64,000 nucleotides of DNA from Molossus alvarezi. Taxonomy: Eukaryota > Chordata > Mammalia > Chiroptera > Molossidae. Below the pieces are notes generated by a model that was not told the DNA's origin, ran no database searches, and saw nothing but the letters and a program-made list of their open reading frames with translations. The position numbers were made by a program, and so were the translations under genes. The stretch lies in NCBI GenBank assembly GCA_037176705.1, contig CM073893.1, positions 29,115,182-29,179,181 of the forward strand, given 5' to 3'. Shown piece after piece: positions 44,770 through 58,209 of this stretch. The stretch's first letter is position 1; each line of letters opens with the position of its first letter.

Positions 44770-45860
44770 GAACAGAAGAGGAACATGAAGGGACAACTAT
44801 AAAATCTGCTTTCAATCAGTAGTTGATGCAGGATCTTCATTTAGGAGGTTGGCATGCTGGTCATCTGACATCAGTGTTGGCTTGGTTAGCTCTCCTTTAC
44901 AGATATAACAGTTAGTGTAGAACCTGCATTCATTCACCAGGTTATTCCTTTGTTTAGCTATTGGAGAACCAGTACTTAGGAACCATGATCTGTGCTATGA
45001 AGTTTAACCAAGGGGGAGGATGAGAGTTACTGTGTAACTTTTATTTTTTAATGGATCAATATAATTGTTATATGGTCTTTTCCTAAATGATATTTTTCTG
45101 CAAATCCATGTCCTCTACTATAGTAGGTTTCAGAACTAGGCACTTTGCAGTTTGTCATTGGGGGCCCTCTTTCCATTTGCTGACTTATTTTTTAAGCCAT
45201 TTCTTTCCCTCTTTATATTCAGCTAAATGGCTCTAGTGGCTAAGTCTTGAGCAGAGCCCATCCCTATTCTTTTCCCATGCTTTTGCTCATGACTTCCTTT
45301 CAACTGGGGTTATTTTGGTCCTCTATTAACACAAAATCTAAAGACTCATTTGTATAGTTAAAAAACATACAATCTATTTTTAACAGTGGGGATATACAAG
45401 GGTTCTCTTTCTTATATTGGACATTACAAGTCTAAGAAATATGTAACCAGGGTTTTCTGAATAGTTTGAAGAAGAGAGCTATCAAGGGCATAAAAGTCAC
45501 TTCTCCTTCTGGAAGTTGCATAATGCATATCTTTTTTTATTTAGAAACTCAGAGAGATAAAGGGTGAGAAAAGACAGGTGCATTGAAGGGTCCCAGAATG
45601 AGATATGAAAGAAAAACTTGTACATTATTTGAAATACTGTAGCTGGAATAGTTGCCCATTCCACCTCACTTCTCCACTATCTCGGTACAAAAAATTCTGT
45701 GGAATCCAGAATTCCACAAAACCCAAATCACATTACTTACTCATCCATCACCCCTTCCACAACCTCCATAGATAGGTGATTAGATCAAGTAAATAAAAGA
45801 GGTCTCAATCTAAACAAAGTACACAAATGGGGGTAGCTTGTGTGAAAGCTGAGGGATTTT
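44770..45860. other. unassigned DNA
   Basis: About 1.1 kb of moderately GC-richer sequence. No gene, exon or named repeat recognised. Confidence 0.5.
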
Positions 45861-45885
45861 GGACCTTATCTTATATACTTTTACT

Positions 45886-46174
45886 ATTTATTTATTTATT
45901 TATTTATTTATTTTTTATTTTATTTTATTTTATTTTATTTTTTTATCCTCACCCGAGGACATTTTTCGATATTTTGTTCAGATAGAGTGGGAGGGAGAAA
46001 GAGAGAAGAGAAATATCGACATGAAAGGGACACATCAAGTGGTCGCCACCCACACGACCCAACCAGGGCTGGGGACAAACTGCAACCGAGGTACGTGCCC
46101 CTAGCGGGAACCAAACCCAGGTCTCTCCAGACCATAGGCCGATGCTCTAACCGCTGAGCAAAACCAGCCAGGGC
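45886..46174 (-). mobile_element. Ves-type SINE (type L) with expanded tail
   Basis: Inverted copy whose A-rich tail became (TTTA)n then (TTTTA)n, 45887-45942. The body runs from 'atcctcacccgaggacattt' to 'accagccagggc'. Target site 'accttat...atactttta' is present at 45863-45882 and 46175-46190, with a small length difference. Confidence 0.94.
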
Positions 46175-46190
46175 ACCTTATATACTTTTA

Positions 46191-46929
46191 AAGCATGCTA
46201 TCTAATCCATGTAAAGAAAAATCGGTTGAACAGTTGTTCGCACCAATACATACAACCTCCAAGAACTGAAGTGGATTGCTAGACATCAAGACATCAAGCT
46301 GGGATCATCAGATATCTGAAAAAGATTCATTTAGCATACTCAGAAAGTATCGTGATGGCACTGCAAGGGAAAAGTGTCTTTGGAAGCATATACCACATAT
46401 ATAAAAAGCAAATCTTCTCAGATGTGTCCATTATCAAAGGACGCTTTTAACTTATGAGGGTATGATCCAGACATATGGTGAAATTAGAAAAGATATATTT
46501 AAAAGATATATTCAAGGAAAAAAGTAACGCGACAGTAGTAATAAACTACGGTGATGTGTCTTTTCTTTTATAACTGTTCTTTTTCCTGAAGATTCTAATT
46601 TTATTTCTTTTCATCAAACTGTTTTTTATTTCATCCCATTTTTTTTAATTGTTCAGATCATTTTCCAACTTGTTTCTTTCTTTGGTGAGAAACTCTCTTC
46701 TGAATTTCCAGGAGTCTATGTCCAATCTAAAGGGTTACCCACTAAGACAGTTACTCCAGAAATTTCTTTTTATTTTAATTTTAAATTGTTCCTTTAATTT
46801 GTGGGTTACTTGTCTCCCTTTTTCTTGGTCTCTAATCTTCTTTTAACAATTGTTATAAAAATAATTTTAACCCAATTAGATGCACAAGAAAGTGTGTGTT
46901 CAAGGTATATTTTCTGAACTCATATAGAG
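46191..46929. other. unassigned DNA
   Basis: No gene or named repeat. A T-rich stretch at 46560-46850 resembles no family I can name. Confidence 0.5.
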
Positions 46930-47050
46930 CATCGAGCAAAAGTAGGTCTACAAGTTGTTCGTACAAAAAATAATACAGTAATTAATAAATAATAATACAG
47001 AAATACACGTTGTGTTGCACATACAACCATAAACCTATTTTTGCCCCACC
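46930..47050. mobile_element. miniature inverted-repeat element, copy 3
   Basis: Left end 'gagcaaaagtaggtctacaa' and right end 'ccataaacctatttttgccc' are inverted complements. The core 'aataatacagtaattaataa' resembles copy 1. About 120 bp, non-coding. Confidence 0.7.
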
Positions 47051-47420
47051 TTGTTTACTTGAAATACCTTAATTTTTTTCTCTCACACTTTAATGATATT
47101 TTGGCTAAGTATAGAAATTCTGTTAAAATTATTCATTTTTTTCATTGTTTTAAATCCTTGTATGATATGTATTTTTGTTATGTGCCTAGCACCTTGATTA
47201 ATGTAGAAAAGAAATTGAATAATGTAATGTATGCCTCCTCAGAATGAACTTTCAGCCCATCTTTTTTTCAACTTCTAGAAACAGTGGTGAAAGTAAAATG
47301 ACAGAGAAAAAGTCCAAATAGCTTGTGACCAACACAGCTCTCAATGACGGTGTTAGCTTGCCATTCTAAGGCCCTGAAAATAAACATTTCTGTTAATAAA
47401 CCCATGATAAAAAGTGTATG
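47051..47420. other. unassigned DNA
   Basis: Nothing recognised. Confidence 0.5.
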
Positions 47421-47425
47421 TCTCC

Positions 47426-47637
47426 CAGCCGGTATAGCTCAGTGGTTGAGCGTCCACCCATGCAGCAAGAGGTCGCTGGTTTGATTCCCAGTCAGGGCAC
47501 ATGCCCAGGTTGTAGATCAAATCCCCAGTCGGGGGGATGCAGGAGGTGGCCCATTGATGTTCTCTTTTGTCAATGTTTTCATCTCTGCCTACCTCTCCCT
47601 TCCTCTCTTTCTAAAAATCAATAAAGAAAAAAAAAAA
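47426..47637 (+). mobile_element. Ves-type SINE (type S)
   Basis: Sense copy from 'cccagccggtatagctcagt' to 'taaaaatcaataaagaaaaa', box-B 'ggtttgattcccagtcaggg'. Flanks only weakly similar, so an older copy. Confidence 0.93.
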
Positions 47638-49273
47638 GCACATCTCTGGTTTGTTCACACTGTGTCATTAGCCAATATGAAATTCCTGAATAACTCACCA
47701 AACTTTTATTGAACACCTACCTTGCATATTGCATGATGATGAATCCTGTTTGTAGGGGCCACGGGGAATTATGTCCACTAGTATGAACAACAGCACCCCA
47801 CTTTAACAAAATCACTGCCTTAATTTGCCTTCAGTGTTAACTATTTCTTTTTATAAACTTACCAGTGGATGTACCTAACATACTGAGAAATATTAATTAA
47901 TTCCTTTTCTCATGACCCTGTGTGCACTTCTGCTCCAACCTATTGAGCTGTATGCTCTTACAAGTGAGCTGTACTTCTTTCTCAGCCTCTGTATGCAAGT
48001 TATAATTGTTTTAACAACTCTGTTTTTAATTAAATGTTTTTTAATAAGGTAAAAATTTTAATTGCCAAAATGAATTATCATTCATGAGAAACTAAGTTAA
48101 ACACTTTGTAACTATGAAAAACTAAAATGTTGCTATCTTATTGAGTATTTTAGATAAAAAATAAAATTATAGGTGACCCTTAATGGATGTTGCTTATGCA
48201 AAACACAAACAAAAAACAAAACAAGTCTTTAAAGAAAACACTTTCTACAACACAAGATCATATAGGGAATATACATTTATATATTTTAGCATAAAATGTG
48301 TCATTGTTTATAATTTCATGCTTTAACTGACTATTTTGATTGACTGACATTGAAGATTAATGAAGATTTTATTGTTATTTACCAAATTAAGTTAGAATAT
48401 TTTCCTTCTTTACATTGATATCACACTACAAACACTAAATATTTAAATAACTACTGCATTCAACATGATATAGTAGGTGCAAGTGGAGAGATGTATTAAG
48501 GACATTAATAATCAAGGATAATATCACATTACTCTTGTGATGAATTTAATCCTATATACTTACATTAATCAACTTTAATATTTCATTAATGGAGGATCTT
48601 TTTCCCTTTATTGAGCTTTAAAAGATAATAGATTTTCAGTGTGATTTCTATTTGAAACATTGCATAAATAGTACACGTCTTCCTACTTATAAAAATTTAG
48701 TTAATGTTAAGACATTTCACACTATGTTGACTTGAAATTATTGATTCAGTCGGACTGAATGACTAATCTTTGTAGTTATCAGCAAATATCAGAGTTTTAT
48801 ACATCCTGATATAAAGATAGCATAGTGTATCATGGCAACACTGATTAATGGTGCTTTCCATATACTTTTAACCACAAATACTCTTCCTGAAATATGAAAT
48901 TTACTTATTTTATAGAAATGTTAAAAATACAGAAAGTTATTATAATCTGTTGATTTTTAGTTGCTTTCATCATCTCCTGAGCAAGACTGCTGGCTTTATC
49001 TCCCTTTTATGGTCACGAGGGTAAAGAAGATGCTGTCCAGGGCTGTTGCCTCTCGCAGGTGGTACTCTCAACTGCCCACCTTTGCACGCATATGCTCCTT
49101 CAGTACGCAGAGAAACACTGGGGAGATAATATTAACAAAAGAAAACAATAAAAATATCAGGACAGTCTTTCTTAATGTGGTGTGTTCCTACCACTTGGAT
49201 AAAATTTGGCCTCATAGAGTTTAACTTCAGATTTTAATATCCTCTATTCAAATATAAAGTTAGCAGCAGTACA

Positions 49274-49275
<2 letters not shown>
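47638..49275. other. unassigned DNA
   Basis: The first 100 bp ('cttttattgaacacctacct') hint at an inverted L2 chip. The rest is AT-rich and unrecognised. The 87-codon frame at 48961-49224 has no recognisable homology. Confidence 0.45.

Positions 49276-49318
<43 letters not shown>
49276..49318. repeat. (GT)n microsatellite
   Basis: About 21 uninterrupted GT units. Confidence 0.97.
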
Positions 49319-51274
49319 AATCCTGAGGCTTACAATGAAGGTTAAAGAAGTATCATTAATAGAAAATAGAGTTGAATGTTTATTAGTGCTGGACTTTGAA
49401 ATAACCACTGATAACATAGTACACAGCAGGTCTCAAGCCAACTCCACTAACTCACAGTTTCAATTTACATGGATCATGGGATAATCAGAAAAAGATATTT
49501 GGAGCCTTTTGGCAAGTCAGCAAGAAGAAAAACAAATATTTTAAAACTGTCAGCTTTACCAACACCTTTTAGATGTGTATTATAAAAATAATTATTCTAC
49601 TGCCCTGTGAAAGATTTAAAATCTTTTTCAGGAAAAACAAACCCAGGTAATTTCTGTGGAGTTTTGCTTACTTTTCGGGAAGAACACAGAATGCTATATA
49701 GACCAGACATGATCTCCCTCGACCAGTGGTATTCATTCGTAAAGTGACTGTGGTTGCTGTCTTCTTGAGTAACTGTGGGAGACAAAGCACATGAGACTTT
49801 TTTTTATTCAGCTTTCAACTGGAACATATTTGACAAATAAGCAGCAAGTGTAATGGAATTCTACTGATTACACTAATGACAGTGTTTATGATGAGTTCTA
49901 ATCTCTTCTAAGAGGTCATTCACTGGGGAAGTTGTGAGGTAGGTAAAATTATCCATCAATCCACACTTAATAGTGTTTTTTGTGTTTTTTTTTTTTTTCA
50001 TTCAACACATGAATAAAGCACTGATATGCTATTGATGAATGAGAATGATGATAATGATAATGGTTACTTGATTTTTGTTCTGCCTGCCATTCACCTATCT
50101 TAAGTGCCAAGGATGCATTAAATGATAGGCATTGTTAAAGCTCCTTGCGAGACAAATGAGGCCTTCTCACTCAGAAAATACTTTGTATCTGCAGCTTACC
50201 CAAAGTGGAAATCTATTGCCTTTATGCTTTTATTCTCTACTGGCTTGTTTGTGTGCTTGTCTTAATTCACCTTTAGCTATGTATACGTAAATGTATGCAG
50301 ACTTCATAGGAATTATATTTCAGCCTACATTTTCCACCAGAGTATAAAATGTTAGTTTCTAGATCATCCAAATTTTCTAATCTTTTTACTAGACAGCTTT
50401 TGGATAAGCAGCTCACGTTTCTGTTTTCTGAAACTTTCTTCTGGCCATAATTTCAGTATATTTTCACTGAATTCCAGAAAATTATAGAAAGAAATGAAAT
50501 AAGAATAAAGTTTCTGTATGCCTTTAAACCTTGGGTTTGCATTGTTTTCATTTATGCTTTGCCATACTGTCCCAAAACATTAGCTAAAGACTGTGACCCC
50601 AGTTACGCAGAATGGAGATGTTTGCTGGCAGAAAATCAAGGAAACTATAATTTGTATTAATATATTATAAAATATTTCAATAAAAACATGACACACAGAT
50701 TTTAATTTCATCAGCTGTATTCCTGCTCTCTGCACAGACCCAAATAGTGATTAGTTACTATTAAAATTATTCACGATACACACCTATAAAATTTTGCCTC
50801 CATTGAAATTTATATATATATAGTTTTAATTTTCCACTCTTTATAATGTAGCCTGGAATGACTTGGTAAAAAAAAAAAAAAAAATTGATGAATAACTTAA
50901 GGCTACACATGTTCTTCTATGCCTTTATCCTTAATATTGAAAGTACATCCACTAAAATTGTTGACAGAAAATTTACTCGTGCTTCAATATATTCTGAAAT
51001 AATGCTGCTTTGATTAGAGTTACTTTATTTTATTGCACAACATGCCATTCCTTTAAGTTTTTCCTTGTGATTTCTGAAATTCCTCGCATTCTTGAGATTT
51101 TTTGAGTCAACTCATGGTGCTAAATGATGAAAATAGCATTTTCCAAATATGACCACATCTGTCTATATTTAATCCCACAGATTCTTCTTCCATTATGATG
51201 CTGACATACCTCTACTAAAAGAGGATTCCACTTCCTACTCAAAACTGGACAGAGCAGAACACCTTACTCAGTAG
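49319..51274. other. unassigned DNA
   Basis: About 2 kb with poly-T (49985-50000) and poly-A (50869-50884) runs. No gene or named repeat. Confidence 0.5.
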
Positions 51275-51685
51275 AATATGACAGATGTAATCCTGTATGA
51301 CTTTTGAAGCTAAAATGTTGTAAAAGGTAAAATCACTTCTGCCCATCTCTCTTCCTCTCTACATACACTTGATTCAGACCCAGCCATCATGTTGAAGGAA
51401 GCATAAATCACACGGAGGGTCCATGTTTATATACTCTAATAGATCTGGCTAGTCACTCAACAAACACTTGCCTTCGCTACCAAAAATCTAAGTGGTAAAC
51501 TTTCAGATAAATCTAGTACCTAGCTTTCCAATCTCCTAAATGAGATATTAGGCATTTTGGATCAGAGAAAAAGCAATGTTCACTGTGTCTACCCTAAAAT
51601 CCCCATCTATAGAAATTGTTAGATGATTGCTGTTAAATTATTGGTTAGGGTTAATGTGTTATACAGTGATAAGTAATTAACATAC
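51275..51685 (+). mobile_element. MLT1-type LTR
   Basis: Order matches a sense MLT1: 'gatgtaatcctgtatgactt', 'taaaatcacttctgcccatc', 'cagccatcatgttgaaggaa', terminal 'gggttaatgtgttatacagt' + 'gataagtaattaac'. Diverged; family assignment by pattern. Confidence 0.6.
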
Positions 51686-51823
51686 ATTACTTATTGCTAC
51701 ACAACTAAGAGAGTAGTTATTCCACACAAAACAAACAAACAAACAAAACAAAAATACCTGAAATTTGGGCCGGTGACTTTGAGACCAAGTGGCAGTTGAA
51801 AGTTAGTTGAAAGTTAAAATGAC

Positions 51824-52100
51824 CGCCCTGGCCGGTTTGGCTCAGCGGTTAGAGCGTCGGCCTGTGGTCCAGAGAGACCCGGGTTTGGTTCCCGCTAAGG
51901 GCATGTACCTCGGTTGCAGTTTGTCCCCGGCCCTGGTCGGTCATGCGGGTGGCAGCCACTCGATGTGTTCCTTTCACATCGATGTTTCTCTCTCTCTCTC
52001 TGTTCCTCTCTCTCCCTCCAACTCTACCTGAACAAAAAATGGAAAAATGTCCTCGGGTGAGGATAAGAAAGAAAGAACGAAAGAAAGAAAGAAAGAAAGA
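51824..52100 (+). mobile_element. Ves-type SINE (type L), young
   Basis: Near-consensus sense copy: 'gccctggccggtttggctca', 'gttagagcgtcggcctgtgg', 'tcctcgggtgaggataagaa', and a (GAAA)n tail to about 52100. CpGs preserved. Target-site duplication not resolved because of the repetitive tail. Confidence 0.96.
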
Positions 52101-53399
52101 CAGACCTTGAAGAAAAAGTTAGCAGAAGGATGATGACCCTTGGATGATTCTATAAGTGTTATTATATAGTGGTACAAGATCATTAAAAAAGACAAGCACA
52201 ACAAGAATAAAAAACTCACCTTTTTAGGAAAAAAAAAAGTATCTAATGAGATGGTAAATGTTAAAGTTAACAATATTTCTGTTGAATATACTAGTTTGCT
52301 TTTTCTAAATAATTTTAGTACAATGTGAATACAGAGAGATAAGCTTAAAAAAGCAAGAATAAAGAAAGTATGGCTTTCACGGTTTAAAAATGAATTTTCT
52401 CATTTTTAGTAGATGATCAATGATGCTAAAATTATTAAATGGTTTCTGAGCTACTCTTACATCACAGGCATTATTGATAAAGAATCTAAAGATAAAGCTG
52501 ACATTTTGATTGTAAAAGTTTTGTTTAGATCTCAGAACATTTTAAGTCAGTGCCTTAAACAGAAAATGTGTTCCACCAAGAATCTAAATAGTATCATCCT
52601 ATGGCAGCTTTATAGGTAATACAATGCAGAGAGGAGTATATTTCACTCATAGTTTTATGTGTGGCTTTTTTAATGAAAAAAATCCTCATAAGTCCCACAG
52701 AAGACCCACAAATATTGTAAAAGAATTATATTGACAGATGTATAACCAGATTAGAATCGAAGGTAAAGGTAATACAAAATACAAACATGCCTGTGGAATC
52801 CAAACTCCAAACAGGAGCAAGATGAGAAAAATATGCAGCTGCAATTATTGGTCACATCTTATGGAGATGGAATAATGGCTATACAATAGCCAAGAACACA
52901 GAGTATATCAAACAGCCATGGAAAATTATTCCCAGGAAATAGGACCTAATCAAGTAATCAGCAAGCATCATGTGCTCAGCTAAATTTCAAATTTCTCTGG
53001 ACCAGTGACATTTGTATGACTTCAGTTTTCTCTCTTACTGAACAGGGCTGTCTGTGCGAATTATGTCATGTCTGCATCACAACTGCATATTGGATGTGAG
53101 GAGCACATTCATGTTTCTTTTTATTTCAAGGGTCTTTAGAAAGTAAGGGACTGTACTCAAAGAGTTGTATCCCAGGAAGTGCAAGAAAGGAGATTTTGAA
53201 CATTAATTATATGTTAAGATCCTGGACTATGAACTGGTATCATAACAGGATAAAACATAGTGGTTTTGTGGGGGGTGGGGGATGAGTTGGAATTATTTAT
53301 GTTTGTGTTGCTCAAAAAACAAGCCATGGTGAACTATCCCATCCTTGATAATCTTATATTATAATGTTGACAGCCCTCTGTGAAAAAGCAAGGGTCTTT
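52101..53399. other. unassigned DNA
   Basis: No gene or named repeat; a short poly-G patch lies at 53270-53280. Confidence 0.5.
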
Positions 53400-53868
53400 G
53401 TTCCTTCAAACATATTCTGGACAAATCTGTGCAACTGTCTAAGGAATCAAATGTGGTGTAAGTGATGCTGCCTGACTTCTACAACTTGAACAGAAAAGGA
53501 AATGTTGTTTCTACCCTGCTCTCTCTCTCTCTCACCTGAGACACTTATTCTTGGAACTTCACTTGTAATGAGGCTCAGCCTACGTAGCAAGAGCATATCT
53601 CTTTATTCCTGACCAAATGTCCAGCTAAGCACCCATCCTAGACCCTAAACTGATCACCAGATGTGTGAGTGAATAAACCTTCAGATGCAGCCACCACCAT
53701 AGTTATTCTTCCTGAGGCTTCACACAATGAGAACGCCTGTGCTCCTTTCTGCTTGAAATGTTGACCCACAAATATCATGAGTGATTGCAAATTGATATTT
53801 TTGTTTAAGGCCAATAATTTTAGGGGTGATTTGTTCAACAGCAATATATAATTAATTCAATGCAGCAT
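53400..53868 (+). mobile_element. MLT1-type LTR
   Basis: 'cacttattcttggaacttca', 'ccagatgtgtgagtgaataa', 'cagatgcagccaccaccata', and the diagnostic end 'gacccacaaatatcatgagt', 'ttaaggccaataattttagg', 'gtgatttgttcaacagcaat'. Ancient MaLR LTR. Confidence 0.8.
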
Positions 53869-54650
53869 ATAGGATCACCAAGAACATGTATTAAGTAACT
53901 TACATAGAATTTCTAAGCATCAAATGATTTTCTTTTATGCATATGTAGATATTGCTAAATCCAAAATGTCTAGACTATATTTCAAGATAATAATTAAAAT
54001 TATTTAACAAGATATAGTTTTCTAATAAAATATACAGTTGAAATATATAAAGTTGTCTTTTTCACATAAAAGTTTTAAATTTTCTAAAAGAGTATTGCTT
54101 TAGGTGTTCTTTAAGATAATTTTTACTTGAAGTTTGCAAATTTTTTAGAAGTATACATTAAAATTCAGTTTAGTAAAATAAATTGACTGAGAAAACATAT
54201 AATGTTGTATAGATTGAAGAGAAGGAACTTTGAAAAAATAAAATAGAGAGGGAGGAGAAAAAAAAAGAAAGAAAATAAATTCAGAACTCTTCGGCCAAAA
54301 TATTTCCAGTTGACATGATATATAGGTTATCAAAAATTTGCATTTTATAGCATGATACATGGTTATATCAATGCCCCATTACAGTAAAACCAACTAAAAT
54401 AAAATGATTTACTCATTGTCTATCCAAAAGTATCATCAACTATTTTCCAGTAAAACATTGGCATCTATAGAAATTTTTTTAAAAAAGAAAGAAAATACAC
54501 TAATTTATCAAAAGTTGTTCTTTATTTTTTTAGATAACTAACATGTCATATTTTTTGTACATTACACCTGTTACTCCAAGAAACAACATTAATAATTAAA
54601 ACAAAATATATTTCTTTTTAGCAGCTACTTATAGTGACTTTTGGAAGTTT
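53869..54650. other. unassigned AT-rich DNA
   Basis: Nothing recognised. Confidence 0.5.
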
Positions 54651-54654
54651 TAAT

Positions 54655-54890
54655 GGATAAAATTTGAAAACGGAAACTTGAAACTGTGGTAGTTACCAGA
54701 GGAAAGGGGTGGGGTGCTAGTGAAGGGGAAATGAGGCCAAATATATGGTGACAGAAGATGATTTGACTGGGTGATGGGCACACAATGCAAAATACTGATA
54801 TGTATTGTAGAAATGTACACTTAATACCTATGTGATCTTATCAACCAATGTCACCCCAATAAATTTAATTAAAATAACTTAAAAATGGAA
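54655..54890 (+). mobile_element. L1 3' end
   Basis: Sense L1 3' UTR: 'gtggtagttaccagaggaaa', 'gatgatttgactgggtgatg', 'gtacacttaatacctatgtg', 'atgtcaccccaataaattta'. It is the sense counterpart of the inverted ends at 21108, 22680 and 32830. Confidence 0.88.
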
Positions 54891-55184
54891 ACTAAAGAAT
54901 ATTACATATTTTATATATAAATGTAAATTTATGCAATCCATTTATATATTTGATTATTTAGTTTGATTAATCTGAAAGCTATGTTAAACCACAAATTAAC
55001 AAATAATTATGCTAAATAGGACAATAAAAAAACTGCATTAAACATTTGTGTGTATGTACGCCAAAGTGTGTATATATATGCAAGTATATATATGGATGAG
55101 TATACAAGAAGATACATACATATCAATCTGCCTCTTGAGTGTTTCACGTCCCTCCTAAGTTGATTTTCCTCCATAAATTTCATT
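54891..55184. other. unassigned AT-rich DNA
   Basis: Contains a TA/TG-rich patch near 55040-55110. Nothing else recognised. Confidence 0.5.
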
Positions 55185-55243
55185 AATATTAAATGTTAAT
55201 GAGAATATATAATATTATAATATTCTCATTAACATTTAATATT
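55185..55243. repeat. perfect 24-bp inverted repeat, 11-nt loop
   Basis: Arm 1 (55185-55208) contains 'aatgttaatgagaatat'; arm 2 (55220-55243) is its exact reverse complement, containing 'atattctcattaacatt'. The 11-nt spacer is all A/T. It can form a hairpin or cruciform. No coding or transposon context seen. Confidence 0.95.
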
Positions 55244-55439
55244 TTACTCTTTGTGGATGCTGTTTAAATTGTGATGGTAATGTTGAGATAATTTAAAAAG
55301 TCAGCATTTCTCCTACTAAGGCTAATCAATTTCTATAGTTTCTACCCTGGCACCACCAAACTTCAATATATTCGTCTCATTTATCACAGTGCATACTTTT
55401 CTCATGGATTGGTTTAATTATAAAACAATGAGAAGTGTG

Positions 55440-55640
55440 GTTTCAGACTGGAGAGACAATGGACTTTCAAATATGAAAACACCAGGTTTCAAACACCTGC
55501 TTTCTATTTATTATCAGTAAAACTTTAGAATAATTATGTAATATTTTAAGCCTCAGTTTCTTCTTCTTCATAAGAACATAATACCCGATTTGTAATCTTT
55601 TGAGAATTGAATGAATGCATGTAAAAGGCATGTCTCATTT
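55440..55640 (+). mobile_element. MIR SINE relic
   Basis: Sense MIR order: 'aacaccaggtttcaaacacc', 'aattatgtaatattttaagc', 'ctcagtttcttcttcttcat', 'gagaattgaatgaatgcatg'. Confidence 0.75.
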
Positions 55641-56991
55641 ATGGCTGTTACTTATCGACAGGAACTACTTGGGGAGAGTAATGCTGAGTGAGGGTTGAGA
55701 AGCCTTACATTCTATAGTTGCTGACTTGTCAATATCAATTCTAAGATTTTTAAACTTCCAAGACCTAGGAAAGAGAAATTACATCAAACATCTTTAATTA
55801 AACAGGTAAGCAGTAGAGCCACTAACTAATTGGATAATCACTAACTTTTATTAGCTGAGAATGAAATTTATAATGATTAAGAGTTTTCTAAGAAAGAAGC
55901 TGTCATCTTGCAGAAAAAATAAGATAAGTTCAATCCATTTAATTGATTAGGATAATAATTAGACCTGCCTCACTGGGTTACTTTTAGGCTATTCTTTATT
56001 TATCTACCCCTTCCCTCCCAGCAACTTCTTCTGCTAGGTTTATTTAAGAAACACTGTCACCAAATCCCAGAGGGCTTACAATGCATGTTCTTTTCGCTAC
56101 TTTTATTCAAGCAAATCATTGCTTAAGTTATAGTTGAAAGAACACCCAGTCTTGTCCTCATGATTAAAGACAGTGCTGTCATGAGGATGATTTGTATTTT
56201 CAAATTCACAGTTCTGTTTTTGCAAGGCATTTCGGAGTTTCAGACTCATGCAGAAGAAAGGTAAAATCAGTACAATTCCTCACCAGGGATTGCTAAACAG
56301 ATAACTGGATTGTTCTGACCTTGGGCAAGTAAAGGTACCATAAGCAATTGGGACATTTTACTTCTACTTATCATTTTGGGGTCACCAGCTGCTATTGTAA
56401 GGGTGATGTGCTCTGGGAATTCAAGCCACAAAATTTAAAGGGACTATTGGCAGTCTGGGGATGAGTGTGAGCTCTTGCCTCAGAGGAATCATTCTTGTGT
56501 GTAACTTTTGCCAGAGGCTGAGATCTGTAATAGGAGTTGAATAAGAGAGATAATTGGAATGGGAAAAGGGGAAGGAGGAATCCGTTAAAATAAATTACAC
56601 AACGTATTCTACTCTGAAAGTCAAAGTTATAGCCTTTGTGTGGTCCCTTTCTTCCTACCTTGCAATGCTCACTTTCCTTATCACAAATGGTACCCGACCC
56701 AGTCTCTCAAACAGAGCTATGCCCTAGGCCTCAGGGACATGCTGGATCCCACTGTTACTAGACTCAAAATCATAGAAATATGTTTAAAAGAAAAAGAGTT
56801 GTCATTTTACCATAGTCTGAACTTATGTAATATGAACATTTAGGAAAGACATTTGAAATGGTTTACTATAGTCAGAGTATGGTTACTGTGATTTTATTGT
56901 ATTTTATATTTTTAAATGATTACATAGTTTTATAAACAATGGAAAGATAGCAAGTTTAGTTTTAAAAATAAATTTTTGGTAAAGTTTTATA

Positions 56992-57024
<33 letters not shown>

Positions 57025-58209
57025 GGTATTTGACAATACGTTATTAGAATAAGCCTTAAAGTATTCAAACTTTGAACATTGTAGCACTTTTTTATTTTAC
57101 CTGAATTATTGATTCACATGCGTAGTTGTCCATAAAATATTATCATTTTAATTTTAATATGGTATAATCTTAAGATTCTATAGGCACATGGTAGTCACTT
57201 AAAAATGATTGTTAAATAAATAACATAAACTAGCAGTTATTTTACCCATTCCTAAAAGGAAATTCACACTTACAAATGTTTTAAAATGTAACAGAGGATA
57301 ATTGTTAATACCTTGCAATTTCCTAAATTTCTATTTCTCACACACACCACACCCACTCACATGCAAACACCCGACAACATTCCTCGTGTGAATTTTAACT
57401 TCACACATTGTAAATATAACATTTATAATGCTATTTTATTAAAACAAAGCTACTCTAGGTACTAAAATAAAAATTAACTTTATTTTAATTTCCTAATTTC
57501 TATATTTATTAGAATTTCTTATAATTCTAATTAAATATTATAATTTTTACTATGTGATTCTACATAAGTATACTCTAGTTACCTTTCAATAATGTTGTAG
57601 GGTGTGAATGCATTTTTTTTTTTTTTTTTTTTTACTTAGTATATTGAGTCTATTTGGTACTCTCTCTCTCTCTCTTTGTTTTTTGTTTTTTTTTGTTGTT
57701 TTTTTCTTTCCCGTTTCTCACTCTTGTACAAAATACTGTGAAGGTCACTGGTTCATTCAAAGTTGACATTGATATTATCTCAAACATCCACTAGTAATAC
57801 GATACGAAGATGATTTCACAGCCATTGCTAGTGTCAGCTTTTGTAGCTTGATGCACTTTCCTTTAGTTTTGTTTTTTGTCTATTTCTGTTGATTAATAAG
57901 CAAAAAACAAACAAACACAGGATTTGAATTTTTAATGGAAAATATCAGTCTAAATTTATCACCAACAATATAGATGCCATTTAGAAATATAATATTCATA
58001 ATTTTAGCAATGCTAATTTTATGAAGTAATTTACCCTGCTTTTATTAACTATACAGCTATTCTAAATAAGACATATTTAGACTATATTATATATCTTAGT
58101 ACAACTAAGTGATTCTACTCAGGTAATTAAAAATTCATGGGAATAATTTTTTCTTGTTATATTTATTATCAATAGTTACTACTAATAATAATACCAAAAG
58201 TTAATTGCT
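55641..58209. other. unassigned DNA with simple repeats
   Basis: Holds (AT)n at about 56988-57025, poly-T at 57613-57633 and a (CT)n plus T/G-rich patch at 57661-57710. No gene or named repeat; the 67-codon frame at 56640-56843 has no homology. Confidence 0.5.

Noticed and set aside
48961..49224. Frame containing MLSRAVASRRWYSQ as a mitochondrial-targeted protein
   Set aside because: The look of a presequence is weak, there is no mature-protein similarity, and no exon or retrocopy features surround it.
49275..49484. Frame with a Cys-Val repeat
   Set aside because: It is the translation of the (GT)n microsatellite.
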